Source: Adineta vaga (taxonomy: Eukaryota > Rotifera). From it: 64,000 nucleotides of DNA. Location: NCBI GenBank assembly GCA_021613535.1, contig CP075492.1, forward strand, positions 8,184,001-8,248,000. The letters are read 5' to 3'. Positions 29,923 through 41,940 of the stretch are shown piece by piece. The translations under genes and the position numbers were made by a program. The notes beneath the pieces are model-generated. The model had not been told where the DNA came from and did no database searches. It saw only the letters and a list, made by a program, of their open reading frames with translations. Each line of letters begins with the position of its first letter. The stretch's first letter is position 1.

Positions 29923-30481
29923 GAATTTCTTTATCGAAAGTTTCTTTTTTTTTTCTTTTATACATATTTTTCTGTTCATTTATTCCATATGTTGTTGTTA
30001 TTCATTCTTATTACGTATATATATATATAGAATAAAAAAATATTTTCTTTTTTTCGTTTCTCGTATTGAGTATATATCTTCATAGATCGAGCACGAATAA
30101 GTTAATTTAAGTATTGCTCAAAATTCACTTTGTTTATTCGTATTTGCATCAACCCGAGTACTTGACGATAATTCACAGATGGAGGAGATCTGTTACACGA
30201 ATTTGAGCATTGAAAACATCTGAATATTCAACTGGTAGATCCTATCAGAATTCAACAAGAATATACTCGGTTTTGTTGAATGAGATATACCGTCCTTCAA
30301 CATTTAAAGGTATTCATTGAGTATCATCGTACTTAATTGAGAACGAAGAAACTCCATCTACTTTCGAAAGAGGTCGGTAGATGTTTTTCCTTAAAATAAC
30401 CGATTATTGGTGTAACTAAAAGAAATATATCATAAGAAACGAGCGTTTCGTTTCGTTTCATTTACCTAATAACAAAAAAAA
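29923..30481. other. Intergenic region between PAN2-like gene and CRIPT
   Basis: No gene or PAN2 C-terminal exon can be found here. A (TA)n tract and AATAAA-like sequence follow the PAN2 stop near 30020-30050. An inverted repeat, CATCTAC at 30355-30361 against GTAGATG at 30377-30383, could form a 7-bp stem. Confidence 0.5.
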
Positions 30482-30995
30482 ATGGTTTGTGATGATTGTA
30501 AGTATTACCTTCTGATCTTTTGAAAATGTGAGGATAAACTTTCTTTTAGGTCAGAAAAAAGTGGGCCGTATTGCTACTCAAGATGTTTGGAAAAGTATGT
30601 TGAATCTATTTTCTAACTAATTTTTGTAATTTCTACATTTCAGATGGTTCACGCAATACCGTTGGTAAAGAAATTCATTCTCAGAAAACAATATGTCATT
30701 TCACTCTTCTCTTATAGAAAGTGGTGGTAAAAAACTAAATGAAAATAAATTACTATCAGGAAAATCTTCACGGTATGTGTTTCGATTATTTTATTGACAA
30801 ATTCTTTATTATTATTCTTATTCAAATAGATACAGTCCATATACAACAAAGTTTACAAAATGTAAACTATGTAAATCAACTATTCATCAACCGGGCAGCT
30901 CATATTGTCAAGGTTGTGCTTATAAATTAGGCATATGTGCTATGTGTGGTGTAAAAGTTTTAGAAACAAAAAATTACCGTCAATCTGCTGTTTAA
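30482..30995 (+). CDS. CRIPT: CRIPT, cysteine-rich PDZ-binding / minor-spliceosome zinc protein
   Basis: Five tiny exons: 30482-30497, 30550-30594, 30644-30664, 30718-30772 and 30830-30995, 100 aa (human 101). The four CxxC pairs are visible: MVCDDC, KCKLCK, YCQGC and CAMCG. Conserved stretches include ESGGKKLNENK, IHQPGSSYCQGCAYK and GICAMCGVKVLETKNYRQ. The C-terminal residues QSAV fit a PDZ-binding end. CRIPT was described as a PSD-95 partner and is found across eukaryotes; later work links it to the minor (U12) spliceosome. Exon 1 (16 nt) and exon 3 (21 nt) are microexons. HINT1 starts only 68 bp after the stop on the same strand. Confidence 0.96.
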
Positions 30996-31063
30996 ATTCG
31001 ATTTTTATTTACTTTTGTAATTATGTAATAATACAAGATCTTTATTATTTTTTCAGATAAATA
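30996..31063 (+). promoter_or_regulatory. CRIPT-HINT1 intercistronic gap with 3' splice site
   Basis: Just 68 bp separate the CRIPT stop from the HINT1 ATG. The gap has no AATAAA and ends in a pyrimidine-rich run, TTATTATTTTTTCAG, seven bases before the ATG. This is what an intercistronic region served by spliced-leader trans-splicing looks like. Confidence 0.6.
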
Positions 31064-31552
<489 letters not shown>

Positions 31553-31715
31553 TATTTATTTTTCTTTCCGAAAGACATTTTTAGTATTAGTAGTGATAGA
31601 TTCTTTTTTCTTTTCTTTCGTGTTTATAATCAAACATTAAAATAAAAACGTTTGAAAAGAATGTCAATTTATTTGAATGAAATCAAAGAAATATCAAAAT
31701 TGAAAACGTGATAAT

Positions 31716-33961
31716 CTATTTCGGCATCCATCCAATTGGATAACCTTTCGCTAAATTTTCTGCTTTCAACCATTTATATAATGGTTCGAAGAAATCCAAC
31801 ATTGCTTTTGGTTCAAGTTTCTTTTCGCCTGTTAAATGTTCTAAAATTTCTGACCAAGATTTAGATGAACCCATTGCTAACATTTCTTTAAATTGTTGTC
31901 CAACTTCTTTATTTCCATAAATATCGCACATATGTAAATTTTTTGTTATTCCTTTGATTCCACAGAGTGCACGATAGAATTGAAATTGAAGAATATGTGC
32001 AATGAAATATCGTGCATAGGGTACATTCGAAGGAATATGATATTTCGCACCAGCATCGAAATGAATTGCATCACTTCGATGTACAGCTGCCATGATACCA
32101 CCATGTTCAATACGCAACGCCCACCACATAGAATTCAATTCATGATCACGATCTATTTGATTTCGAAAAAGTGCAAAACGATATTTGTCCATCACATAAG
32201 CAAATGGAAGAAAAGCAACTTTTTGTAATGCTAAACGTAAAAGATAATTGATTTCAAATTCTTTATTAACAGCTTTTTCATCCAAAAAACCCAATTTGAT
32301 TAAATGTTTTGGAGAAACTAAAATTTTAGAATAAGATTTCAATCTTCGTTTATACAAGTAAACAGAACTTACTAGCAAACATGCCAATAGTATCTCCAAT
32401 AGCTTCATGAAAGCCTGAATTTGCTCCGTCACGATATGCGAAGGGTTGTTTTTCATCATAAGCCATGAAATATTCTATATGACCCATTTCATGATGAATG
32501 GTATAAAAATAATCTTCATCAATTTCCGTGCAAATTTTAACACGATAATCATCATGATAACCCATATCAGTGGCCGATGCATGACAAACAACACTGCGAT
32601 TTTTAGGTTTTTCAAACATACTACGAGCCCAAAATTTAGGTGTCATGGAATAAAGACCAATAGATGTAAAGAAATCTTCAGCTGTTTTATACATATGGTC
32701 AATAGAATATCGATTTTCATGTAATATTTTTGTGATATTCGGGATGGGAGTCTTCGGATATGGTATAAAATCATCGAAACGTTCATTCCAAGTTTGAGCC
32801 CACATATTACCTAGAAAAAAGTTTTTATACGAGATAAAAATCTAAACGAAAGCATCTACCAAGTAAATGCGCTGGAATAGGTCCACTACAACTGAATTTA
32901 TTTGGATATATAGCACATAGACGACCTCGAACATATGCATGAAGTTGTTCGTATAATGGTGTAATATCTTTGAGAATTTGATCTAACATTTTTTCGAATT
33001 CCGTACTATTACCCATCTCATATTCTTCAATCCATTCTTCCTAAAACAAAAATTCAATCAGATTGATATGAATATTTTCAGTTATTTACTTACAGCCAGA
33101 TCAGCATAACCATTTTCTTTACAATTTTTATTCAATAAATCAATGAATGTTAAATAGACAGGTCGAACTTTCATCCCACAACCATCATGCCATCCTTGCC
33201 ATGCCCATGTTAAACGATCATAATTTTTTTCTGTTTGCATCAATTGTGTTAAATAGGGTTCAATAGTATAACATTGTTTCGTATTTTGTAATTCACAAAC
33301 AGTTGTTGTTCCATAAATGTCTTCTAATTTTGTACTTAAATTCGAGATTTGTTTAACTTCATCATCATTATCACTCATTGTACCTTGTGATAAACGACCA
33401 AAAATACGTTTTAAATCTTCATTTTGAGAATTTTTCATATATTTATTGAATTTTTTTGCAATTGGTAATGTTAGTCGATTGAACGGCGATTGAAGTATAC
33501 GTTGATCACTTAATTTCTTTGCATTTTCCGACGTTATATCTGTTTGATAATTCCACTCAAGAACCGCACCGACCTGCATAGAACATATCGATATCAACGA
33601 ATACAAAGTCAATTACTAAGCTTACTTGTGCATAACGTTGCGCAATACGATAATACCATTCTATCCATCGTGCTGCAGTGGCTTCATCGGCATAACTTTT
33701 AATTTGAGGCATGTTTTTAATCTCCTCATCGTTCAATTGATTCGACAGAAGGATATCAACATGATCATTAGAATCAACTTTTATTTGCGGCTTTTCCGAT
33801 CCCGACAAACTAATTTGCTCTTCAAAGCTGAAATCAATTTTTTCTTGAATATAAGTAATAAAATCATGCCATCTTCGTTCAGAAAAATGAGGCCGTTTTT
33901 TAGTCGATGATACAAATTGAATTGAACAGATCAATAGAAGAAAATAGATAATATTCTTCAT
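31716..33961 (-). CDS. ACE: Angiotensin-converting enzyme-like peptidyl dipeptidase (M2 family)
   Basis: Five exons: 33961-33626, 33573-33094, 33040-32860, 32810-32373 and 32317-31716, 678 aa, a single catalytic domain as in insect ANCE or testis ACE. It has a signal peptide (MKNIIYFLLLICSIQFVSS). The zinc site HEMGHIEYF and the third ligand in HEAIGD are present, as are the substrate-binding FDAGAKYHIPSNVPYARYF and FQFYRALC. The mid-region WAQTWNERFDDFIPYP matches the family. No C-terminal transmembrane segment is seen (it ends GYPIGWMPK), so the enzyme should be secreted. It removes C-terminal dipeptides from peptides and in invertebrates processes neuropeptides and peptide hormones. Nothing essential appears missing. 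Confidence 0.96.
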
Positions 33962-34710
33962 TGTATCTAAAAAAGTATCTCCTGCACAACAAAAATATGC
34001 ATAAATATCTCACTTACTATCCGTATATATGATTGTTTTTTTTTGTCTCCTTCACTTTCACTCACCAAATGAGTAGGAGACGAAATGATATATTATAATA
34101 CGACTCAACCAATACGCTGCTAATATGTTACACTAAAAGGTAATCAAGCGTAGTGTTCGCTTTTTTTACTTACTTGAAAATCGAATAATTTTTTTCACCA
34201 TGCTTCAGTCATTCTTATCAGTCGTTTCAAACGATAAAAACACAATCATATTTTTTTTTTCGTATGCCAACACGATTACTATTACTATTTCTTTTTCATT
34301 ATCGATGTATATTGATAAACACATACCAATAGAAAAGAAAACACTCTTTGGATATTCTTTCACTCCTTTCATACATAGACAGAACGGCAATATTATTCAC
34401 ATCAGTCATGAATGCGTTAGTTCTTTAAAAGCAAAATAGCTATTCATGTTCTGTTTAATTATTGTGCGCTAGGTTTATTTAGTTTTTTCAATACACACAC
34501 ATCGACATATAATGAAAAGAAGGAAAAAAATTGTCCATTCAAGAAATCGATTGGGTCATAACGTATTCGTTTGTTTATGGCTAAAAGAAAGAGAGAAACA
34601 AACAAATTATTTGTTCTTTTTCAATCAAACAAGGAAAGTTTGGAAAATTTGTGAAAGATAAACATGCGAAAGTGAAAATTCTAAATGATGATTGGAAAAA
34701 ATATACGTAC
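33962..34710. other. Intergenic region between ACE and Disabled
   Basis: No gene supported. The part nearest 33962 should hold the ACE promoter, and the part nearest 34710 is downstream of Disabled. AT-rich with T-runs. Confidence 0.5.
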
Positions 34711-36272
34711 TCAAGAGAATGGATTACGCTACATAAGATTGATTTTGAAGGAAAAGATTTTCGTCTATCTCGAATAGGAATTGATTACTAACCTGTTTTT
34801 CCATTTGCATTTGTTGTATTGTTTTGGGTGCTGTTGAAGGAAAAAAGGATTCTTTGGTTGTTTTAGCTGATGTTCCAGAACTTAAACCTCCCAATACATC
34901 AAAAGTAGCAAATGGACTTGTTGCCGCTGGTGGTGGAGGTGGTGTTGGTGAGATAGGCGATGGAGTCATTAAATTTTGTTGTGGTTGAAGAGGTTGAAAA
35001 GGTATTGTTGAAGGCGTCGATGGTCGTTGTTGTTGTTGTTGCTGTTGTATGAAAGGTGACATATTATTTATTGGATTTGTTTGAGCATAGAAACTGCCAT
35101 ATGGATTCGTGGGTTGTGGTGGTTGTGGGACAGGAGTTGAAAATAAACCCGATAATTCATTTGAATTTGTTGTTGATGTTTGATTTGATACTGGTGTAAA
35201 TGAGATGCCGCCAAGTAAAACCATAGTCTAGATATTAAAAAAAAGTATATACAATTCATGTCGTCAATTGTCTATTATTTTAAAACATCGGACTTATTCG
35301 ATTCAAGTTTTTAGATCTTACATCCACAGACTCTGGTGGTTGTTGTTGAGAGTTGGATGTTGTGGTATTGTTCGTACCTAACCAATCATCGGATTCCAAT
35401 ATTGGTTGAGGTGCTGGAGCTGGAGTGTCTCCCAAAGTAAAAGCATCATCAAAGAGTGATGGCTTAAAATGACAAATGTTTAAGAAAAATCAATCAATAG
35501 AAAATAATACTTACAGGTGCAGCTGAAACTAACTGTGGTACATGCACAGAAGACACTTGTGGTGTTTCCTAAACAAAGAATTATTATTAAGCTCAGTAAA
35601 CGATGCTTTATATTTCTAAATAGCTACTTGTATTAAATTAATAGTTTCCGAAGGTACACTTGGTTTTGTTTCGACTTTTGAAGTATCATCTTTTGCTTTT
35701 TCAGCATTCGTATATTGTTCAAAAGCCAATTCGAAAAGTTCCTTCAATGCTAGCACAGTTGCTGCAGCAGCTCGTTCAGTTTTAATAGCCCAAAATTGAT
35801 GACGATCATCTGATGTATTATAAATATATCCAAATGCTCGAGTATCACGTGGATCGATAACAACAAATGATATACGTTCAATTTCATGGCAAGCAATTTG
35901 TGCCTGATAATATCGGAAAAAAAATCAAATGTTTATGTTTTGTTATCTGAATTCTTTATCACATACTTTAGTTGCTTCATCAAAAATTTTCACAGTATTC
36001 ATCGTTAAATTTAATTGTATTCTTTGTTTATGTTCACCACGAAGACTTACAATAGCTTTTAGTTTTAACATTGAATCAAGACAAATTTTTTCATCACGAT
36101 CAACTGTTAAATCTTCCATTCCAATGAGTTTTGCTTTAAATGGAAGTCCATCACCTTCGAATTTCTTTGTATTGGATCCATTTGCTGTGGCTTTCTTCAC
36201 TTCATCTTCTTTTTTTGTTGCTAGTGGTGTTGTTGGACTTGCTGGTGGTGTAGTAGCTACTGTTTCTGACAT
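34711..36272 (-). CDS. DAB: Disabled-like endocytic adaptor (PTB domain, proline/glutamine-rich tail, NPF end)
   Basis: Six exons: 36272-35967, 35903-35628, 35568-35515, 35462-35322, 35227-34793 and 34728-34711, 409 aa. Residues ~35-165 form a Disabled-type PTB domain: PFKAKLIGMEDL, GEHKQRIQLNLTMNTVKIFD, ISFVVIDPRDTRAFGYIY and HQFWAIKTERAA. It would bind NPxY tails of LDL-receptor-family proteins. The rest is Pro/Gln/Thr-rich with a (Q)7 run and FATFDVL- and TNPYGSF-type adaptor motifs. The last exon of 18 nt adds RNPFS and the stop, giving a terminal NPF motif for EH-domain proteins. Without that final splice the frame reads on to a stop at 34724. Similar to Dab1/Dab2, cargo adaptors in clathrin-mediated uptake and reelin-type signalling. 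Confidence 0.9.
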
Positions 36273-36849
36273 TTTAGTATAATTTGTAATAGATGCTAAA
36301 ACGAATGAAACAAATGAAAAATGCAACACAACTAAAGTTAAATAGATATGATAAGAAGAATTTCATTTGTATGTATGTATATATATATATGTGTTGGTGT
36401 CGTTTTTTTATTCGTCTGAATAACTAAAAGTAAATAGCAACTGAAAGTGCTTAAACATGGGTTTAAAATGAAACAACTCAAAGATAACTTTATTCAATAG
36501 ATAAGTAGATAAATACAAAACGATGTATATTCTCTTTTGTCTTCTCCAAAAGATACAAGGAAGTTTTTTGTTTCTCAACGATTTTAACTAACTGAAATGA
36601 AAACCATAGAGTTTAATTTTTTTTCAATGAGAAAAATTCTTTTTTTTACTTACAAATTGCATTTGTTGAAAAACGCATCTTTCTCTCATTTATTTTAATC
36701 ATCAATTGTATCACTCATCGACATATATGATCTATTGATTAGATAAGATTTCTATTTCACGTTTCAAATTTCTTTATTCGATCAATAATGAATATATACA
36801 TACACAGATATACAATAGATAAAAGAAAAACTTAATACCATGTACATAA
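36273..36849. other. Intergenic region upstream of Disabled
   Basis: A short (TA)n tract lies near 36380. It should include the Disabled promoter and the 3' end of the GPCR gene. No gene recognised. Confidence 0.5.
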
Positions 36850-38031
36850 TTACAGATGCAATGCTTTTGAACGTTTCCATGGATATCCAATTGTTAGAGT
36901 GGCTGTTGTTTGTGTTAATAATGGTATTGACTGATGAATTAATTGATATTGTTCATGAGTAGATGAACTATTTAGATTTGTTGGTGTGTCTGTATCATAG
37001 ATACTAATTGGTTCAAAACAATGATTAAATTTTGTTTTACACTTAATTAAAACACGTTTTAATTCACGTCGAAATTTTGAACCAAAGAAAATATAGATAT
37101 AAAAATTCATTGCAAATGAAATATGATAAATTAAATGAGAATAAGATTCTAATTGTTGAAAGAATTTACTTTTAAATGTTCTTTCATTGGATAATAAACG
37201 ACATGTATGAATGATTGCATATGGTGCACATATAATTAAATAAGATGATGAAACAGTTAGTAATAATTTTGTCATGGAACGTGATGCTTTTCGACGTGTA
37301 AGTTCCCGAACTTTTCTTAATTGAAAATTATTTGTTTGATAAAGTATTTCACCTTGATCATCTCTAATCTGTCGTAAGGAAATTAATATTATTGTATTCA
37401 TTGTTATGATCATTAAATATGGAATAAGAAAAACAATAAAACAATCGATAATATCCATAATTGCGTTTAAATTTCGAAACTTTTCTAACGAATAACAAAA
37501 ACCATTAACAATACCAACAATAAATGGAATATAGGAATAAATTAAACCAGCAACGATAATGATACATAAAGCTAAACAACGAGATCGATACCATGAAAGA
37601 ACATAAGATACACGAAACGGTTGAACAACAGCAAATAAACGTTGAGCAGTAAATGCAACTGTATAATAAGCATTGATAAAATTACAAACATACGTTAAAT
37701 ATAATGTTGATTGACAAATAAATGGACGATGTAAAATATTAATATAATTTGTTAACCATAAACAAAATAAAACTAATAAATACAATGTATCCGATATGGC
37801 CATATAGAATAGAAATGGATAGACAGATATATTCGAAGTAATTGTTGTTCGTAATGCTCGTTGACCAAAAACAATAATGACAAAACCATTTCCAATACAA
37901 CCCGTGACAACTAATAACAATAAATAAATATGTGTAAAGAAAAACTTTACAATATTCAAATAATTTAATGATGGTGTCGTCGTAAGAATATTATTTAACG
38001 AACTAATTGTCGTATTTGTTAATGAAGCCAT
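36850..38031 (-). CDS. Class A GPCR, peptide-receptor-like, single exon
   Basis: An uninterrupted 393-aa frame with seven hydrophobic segments. TM1 has GCIGNGFVIIVFGQRALR (the GN motif). TM2 is FYMAISDTLYLLVLFCLW, with the conserved Asp. A Cys (RPFICQS) precedes TM3. TM3 ends in TAQRLFAVVQPF, so the usual DRY is QRL. TM6 is LLTVSSSYLIICAPYAII. TM7 contains ISFAMNFYIYIFFGSKFRREL, an NFYIY version of NPxxY. The Asn-rich N-terminus has N-x-S/T sites. The overall look is that of invertebrate FMRFamide/myosuppressin-like receptors. Lack of introns contrasts with the multi-exon GPCR pair at 11.9-15.4 kb and suggests either a separate subfamily or an old retrocopy. Ligand not inferable. Confidence 0.85.
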   Translation of the reverse strand: MASLTNTTISSLNNILTTTPSLNYLNIVKFFFTHIYLLLLVVTGCIGNGFVIIVFGQRALRTTITSNISVYPFLFYMAISDTLYLLVLFCLWLTNYINILHRPFICQSTLYLTYVCNFINAYYTVAFTAQRLFAVVQPFRVSYVLSWYRSRCLALCIIIVAGLIYSYIPFIVGIVNGFCYSLEKFRNLNAIMDIIDCFIVFLIPYLMIITMNTIILISLRQIRDDQGEILYQTNNFQLRKVRELTRRKASRSMTKLLLTVSSSYLIICAPYAIIHTCRLLSNERTFKSKFFQQLESYSHLIYHISFAMNFYIYIFFGSKFRRELKRVLIKCKTKFNHCFEPISIYDTDTPTNLNSSSTHEQYQLIHQSIPLLTQTTATLTIGYPWKRSKALHL

Positions 38032-39405
38032 TTTGTTAATCTAAATAAAAACAAATTCAACAAAATGTACTGATAGATTATTAGAACAATAACACTTGAA
38101 GAAATGTTTCACGAAGAATAAATTAGTGAAGATACTATCTCTCGATATGCACGATGTCGGGAATAATAAAAAGAAAATACTAAACGACGTAAAATAGGAA
38201 AAGAAAAGTCTGGACTAAATAAAACCTGTTGTATCTGTCTCGTTCTCACTAATGTTTTAATGTTAATATAAAAGTATAGCTAATAGAAAAACAAATCAAA
38301 TTTTTGATAATCTACTATCTATCTTTGTATTGATGAAAAGTTAGTGATGGAATATTTCTATGAGAATACTCTTTGTATTTGAAGTCATTTAGAAAATAAG
38401 TCGTGTTTAATGAATAAGAAAATGAGTAGTAAGCTGTGACTTCGACTGATAATAAATATATTTAAGAAAAGTACGGGTTGTCATACATGAACAGTGATGT
38501 ATAATAATATCTCGAAGAGTAAAATCAAGTTGACTCTTAGGAAAGATTTTAAAGGAGAATTTGATAATCAAATCAAATGTAAACCAGAATAAGAAATCTG
38601 TCATTTTTCCGAAGCATATTGTTTTCTATTTTCGAACATTCACCAGAGGTAAGAATTGAAATTCTGGATATAATCAAAAGAACTGTTTGTCGAAGAACTC
38701 TCATTTAATCGGAAGGAAAAGAGGAAGATTAATATAGTGTCAAGCCGAGCTAAATAAATAACAAGAAAATGAACGAATATGAAAAATGCTTTTTTTTTAC
38801 CATCCTTATATAAATCAAAGAAGATAATTTGATATTTATGAGATGAAAGAATGAAGATACGATTCATTCTCTTGAATAATAGTAAAAAGATTTGTCATTG
38901 AATACTTTTCATGTCTTTCATATTTTAGTATCGTCGAAGATCGAATTACTTTATTCTTTTCTAAACTAATAAATTTGAAAAAGAAATAAAAGAAATATGG
39001 TTGGTTAATGGATATTAGTGTTAATAATTAAATTAATTTCAATAATGAAATAAAACTTTTACTTTTATTGATAGAAATGTCATTATTAGGTGACCCAGAG
39101 TCATCTCAAATCCACACATTTCACTTACTGTAGTTATAGGAATAAAATGTCATTTGGAAACTCGTGAATATTTCTAAGAAGCAAAGAGGATACTGTTGAA
39201 TGAACTCTTTACAACAAATTGTTCTTTTATCACTTGGTTTTTTTCCACATATTTTCATCATTTTATTGAAATACTGGTTATTTTACCCTTCAGGCGATAT
39301 AAAGTCAATAGATCTAACCGATTTTATTTTTCTACATTAAAAAAAATCAACTAAGAAATTACAAAAAACAAAAGCAAAGTGATAATCATTGAATATTCTA
39401 AAATT
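38032..39405. other. Intergenic region
   Basis: About 1.4 kb of AT-rich sequence with no supported gene. The first part lies upstream of the single-exon GPCR. AATAAA-type sequence for sulfite oxidase on the minus strand is likely near 39320. Confidence 0.5.
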
Positions 39406-41699
39406 TTACTTCTTCTTTTTCTCGCCAAAACTTTCAGCAATTTGTAAAGTTATCTTGTGCCAAGAATTATTCATTACACCACGAATATTCCATATTCCCA
39501 TGGGCGTATCAGGTTGAGAATTCGTATGTATATCCATAGCACGACAAACAATATCGAACGGCTCAGAAGGTAAATCTTTTAATGGAATGTGTGAAGACCA
39601 CAATGTCCATGCCCATGCACGCATATATGGTTGAGTAAGTTGTTCCAATTCTGTTTGTATCCATGTTTTTCTAAATGGGAAGTGAAGATAAGTACTCAAT
39701 CAATAATTTCCTTTTATGGAAAATTTATTGAGGATTTGCTGTTTAAAGATTAAAATGTACTTCATTAAAAGTTTGTTTCAAAAATAATTAAGTATCATAC
39801 GTTATTCAGAGTTTTTTTTTAACTTGAGGAAATACACGCAAAAAGCATTGACACCAAGAGATGATTTTATACAAAGTTCTCAAAATAATAAGTTGTGCAA
39901 ATTCTCTTCCAGCGATGATATTCATACTTTATTAACGTCATTGAATTTAGTACGTAAAAATAAGCTATATGTACTTAATACATTAATTATATCTTTTTAT
40001 GAAATGCCTTAAGTACTAATTTTAAAAGTGTCTTTGTCAATAAGCTAGCTATTATCTTCAGAGTTCGCTCTATAGTCAAGAATGAATAGCAAATTAATTT
40101 ACCCATGATCAAAGCTAAGCTGTACATTTTGTATCTGTCTTCCACCCCCACTAACAGCATAACCTTTAATTGTTAATTTTTGATTTTTTATATCATCACT
40201 ATTCGGTTTAACCGAGAGAATTTTCACTTTATTTCCATCTTCATTTGAGGACGGATAACAAATAGCAGATTGAACATTGGACTCTTGTACTGATGGTACA
40301 CGATCATAATCAACTTGTTGCGGTTGTTTAATTGATGGTGGAAGTACTTTATAATCAGCCTTTTGCCAATGACTATCCGATTCTTTACTAGAAACAACAA
40401 TTCGATTGACCCATTTTACACTTCGAGCCCCAACTGTACCCGGTACAAGTATACGTAACGGGTATCCATGATCACTTGATAAAGTTTCATCATTCATTTG
40501 ATAGGCAATTAAAACATCATCACTAAGTGCTTTTTCTAATGGAATCGATGCTCCATAACATCTTAATATATAAGAAAAAATATTTTCAAAAAACAAAATG
40601 AAAGCATTTTACCGTTGTGATGTATCACAATCAAGACCAAAAAATTGCACATGTGTTCCTTCTTTCGCTAAATCAAATGATTCCAAAACATCACGTAATT
40701 TCACACCTGTCCATCGTGCATTTCCAATAGCACCTACATACCATGCTGTACCTTGTACTGAACCTTGTTGATCATTATTCATTGCTGCACGACGATTTCC
40801 TGCACATTGTAAGGCAGATGTAACTGTATGAGATTGATATTTTTCTTTTAATTCATCATAGGAAAGTGTATACGTTGATGTTTGATCTCCAATTTCAAGT
40901 TTATAATCATTGATATTAACGAATGGTACATGCATATGATTTCGAACATAGAATTTATCAACTGGTGTAAGAAATGATGAAACAAGAACTGCAGGTTTTG
41001 TTTCCGCATTGAATGGTTTTTCCGAACGAATAAAAAAGTTTTCTTTTGCATTAATTCGTTCCGGATCATATTGAAATAGATCAAGAACTTCTTCTTGTGA
41101 TTTTTCGTTTGCTTCTCGTTCACCTAGAAAAAGAAGAATTCCGTCGTTTATTTTTTCTATTCGTCTTATACCTGGCGGAAGATTTCCTATTCGATATTCT
41201 TCTAAGATTTCATAAACATGATCAATTTGATGAATAGTAAATATTTTCCAACAAGCTTCTAAAGCTTTACCAGCTGTTTTCAAAATTTGTTTTCCACCTG
41301 GATGATTTTCAACAAATGGACTTACATCGTAAACTCCATCTTTATAAGCAAGCCAATAGCCTGAAAAAAAATAAATTTAAAAATCTTCATTTTTAAAAAA
41401 ACTTATTTTTGCATAAAACCTTTCTCTTGTGTAGTATGTTTTGCCACTTCAGTCATGCTATAAGTTGGCAAAGCTGGTTTTCGTTCACCAATACTAATCG
41501 ACGTTTTTGTATCCGCATGGACAATAGGATTATATTTAGAAAAAAGATAACCTTGTAAAAAGCAAATGGCATAGTTAAATATCGTTATTATTGAGAGAAA
41601 ACGATTGATTTTACCTGCAATTAAACCACTGGTTAAACCAACGGTAAGAAGAGACGATTTTGATTTTTGACGAAAAATAGATGTAAATCTTGATCTCAT
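39406..41699 (-). CDS. SUOX: Sulfite oxidase, mitochondrial
   Basis: Six exons: 41699-41615, 41551-41420, 41360-41172, 41123-40613, 40561-40103 and 39670-39406, 546 aa (human ~545). A basic presequence (MRSRFTSIFRQKSKSS) and hydrophobic segment fit import to the intermembrane space. The cytochrome b5 domain has GYWLAYKDGVYDVSPFVENHPGG (quoted in part), with the heme-ligand His in HPGG. The molybdopterin domain has FYVRNHMHVP, SALQCAGNRR with the molybdenum-ligand Cys, GLDCDTSQRCYGASIPL, GYPLRILVPGTVGARSVKW and IKGYAVSGGGRQI. The dimerisation domain ends in WNIRGVMNNSWHKI. It oxidises sulfite to sulfate at the end of sulfur amino acid breakdown, passing electrons to cytochrome c. No essential residue appears lost. 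Confidence 0.97.
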
Positions 41700-41940
41700 A
41701 TTGTTTGCATTAATTAAGGTCTAAATTTTACTCATTTAACATTCTTAACACCATCTTTGACATTTTAAATGATTGATCGAATACATCAACCAATAGAATA
41801 TTGTTTTGCTTTCCATCCATCCATCCATCTATCTACAACTGCAATCAATCGAATCATATCGTATGGTGTGATATGTTCTCTTTCACCGTCCATGTTAAAT
41901 TCTATTTAAATAACTAGTGAATGTTTTTTGAAGTTCATCA
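41700..41940. promoter_or_regulatory. Divergent promoter region between SUOX and SLC35E2-like gene
   Basis: Only 241 bp separate the two start codons, so this stretch must hold both promoters. It includes a (CCAT)n-like run near 41815-41830. No core motif is recognised. Confidence 0.45.

Noticed and set aside
30355-30383. Inverted repeat CATCTAC/GTAGATG
   Set aside because: A 7-bp stem with no further pairing or recognisable RNA motif.
34200-34439. 79-codon plus-strand frame between ACE and Disabled
   Set aside because: Hydrophobic low-complexity translation, with no family resemblance and no supporting splice sites.
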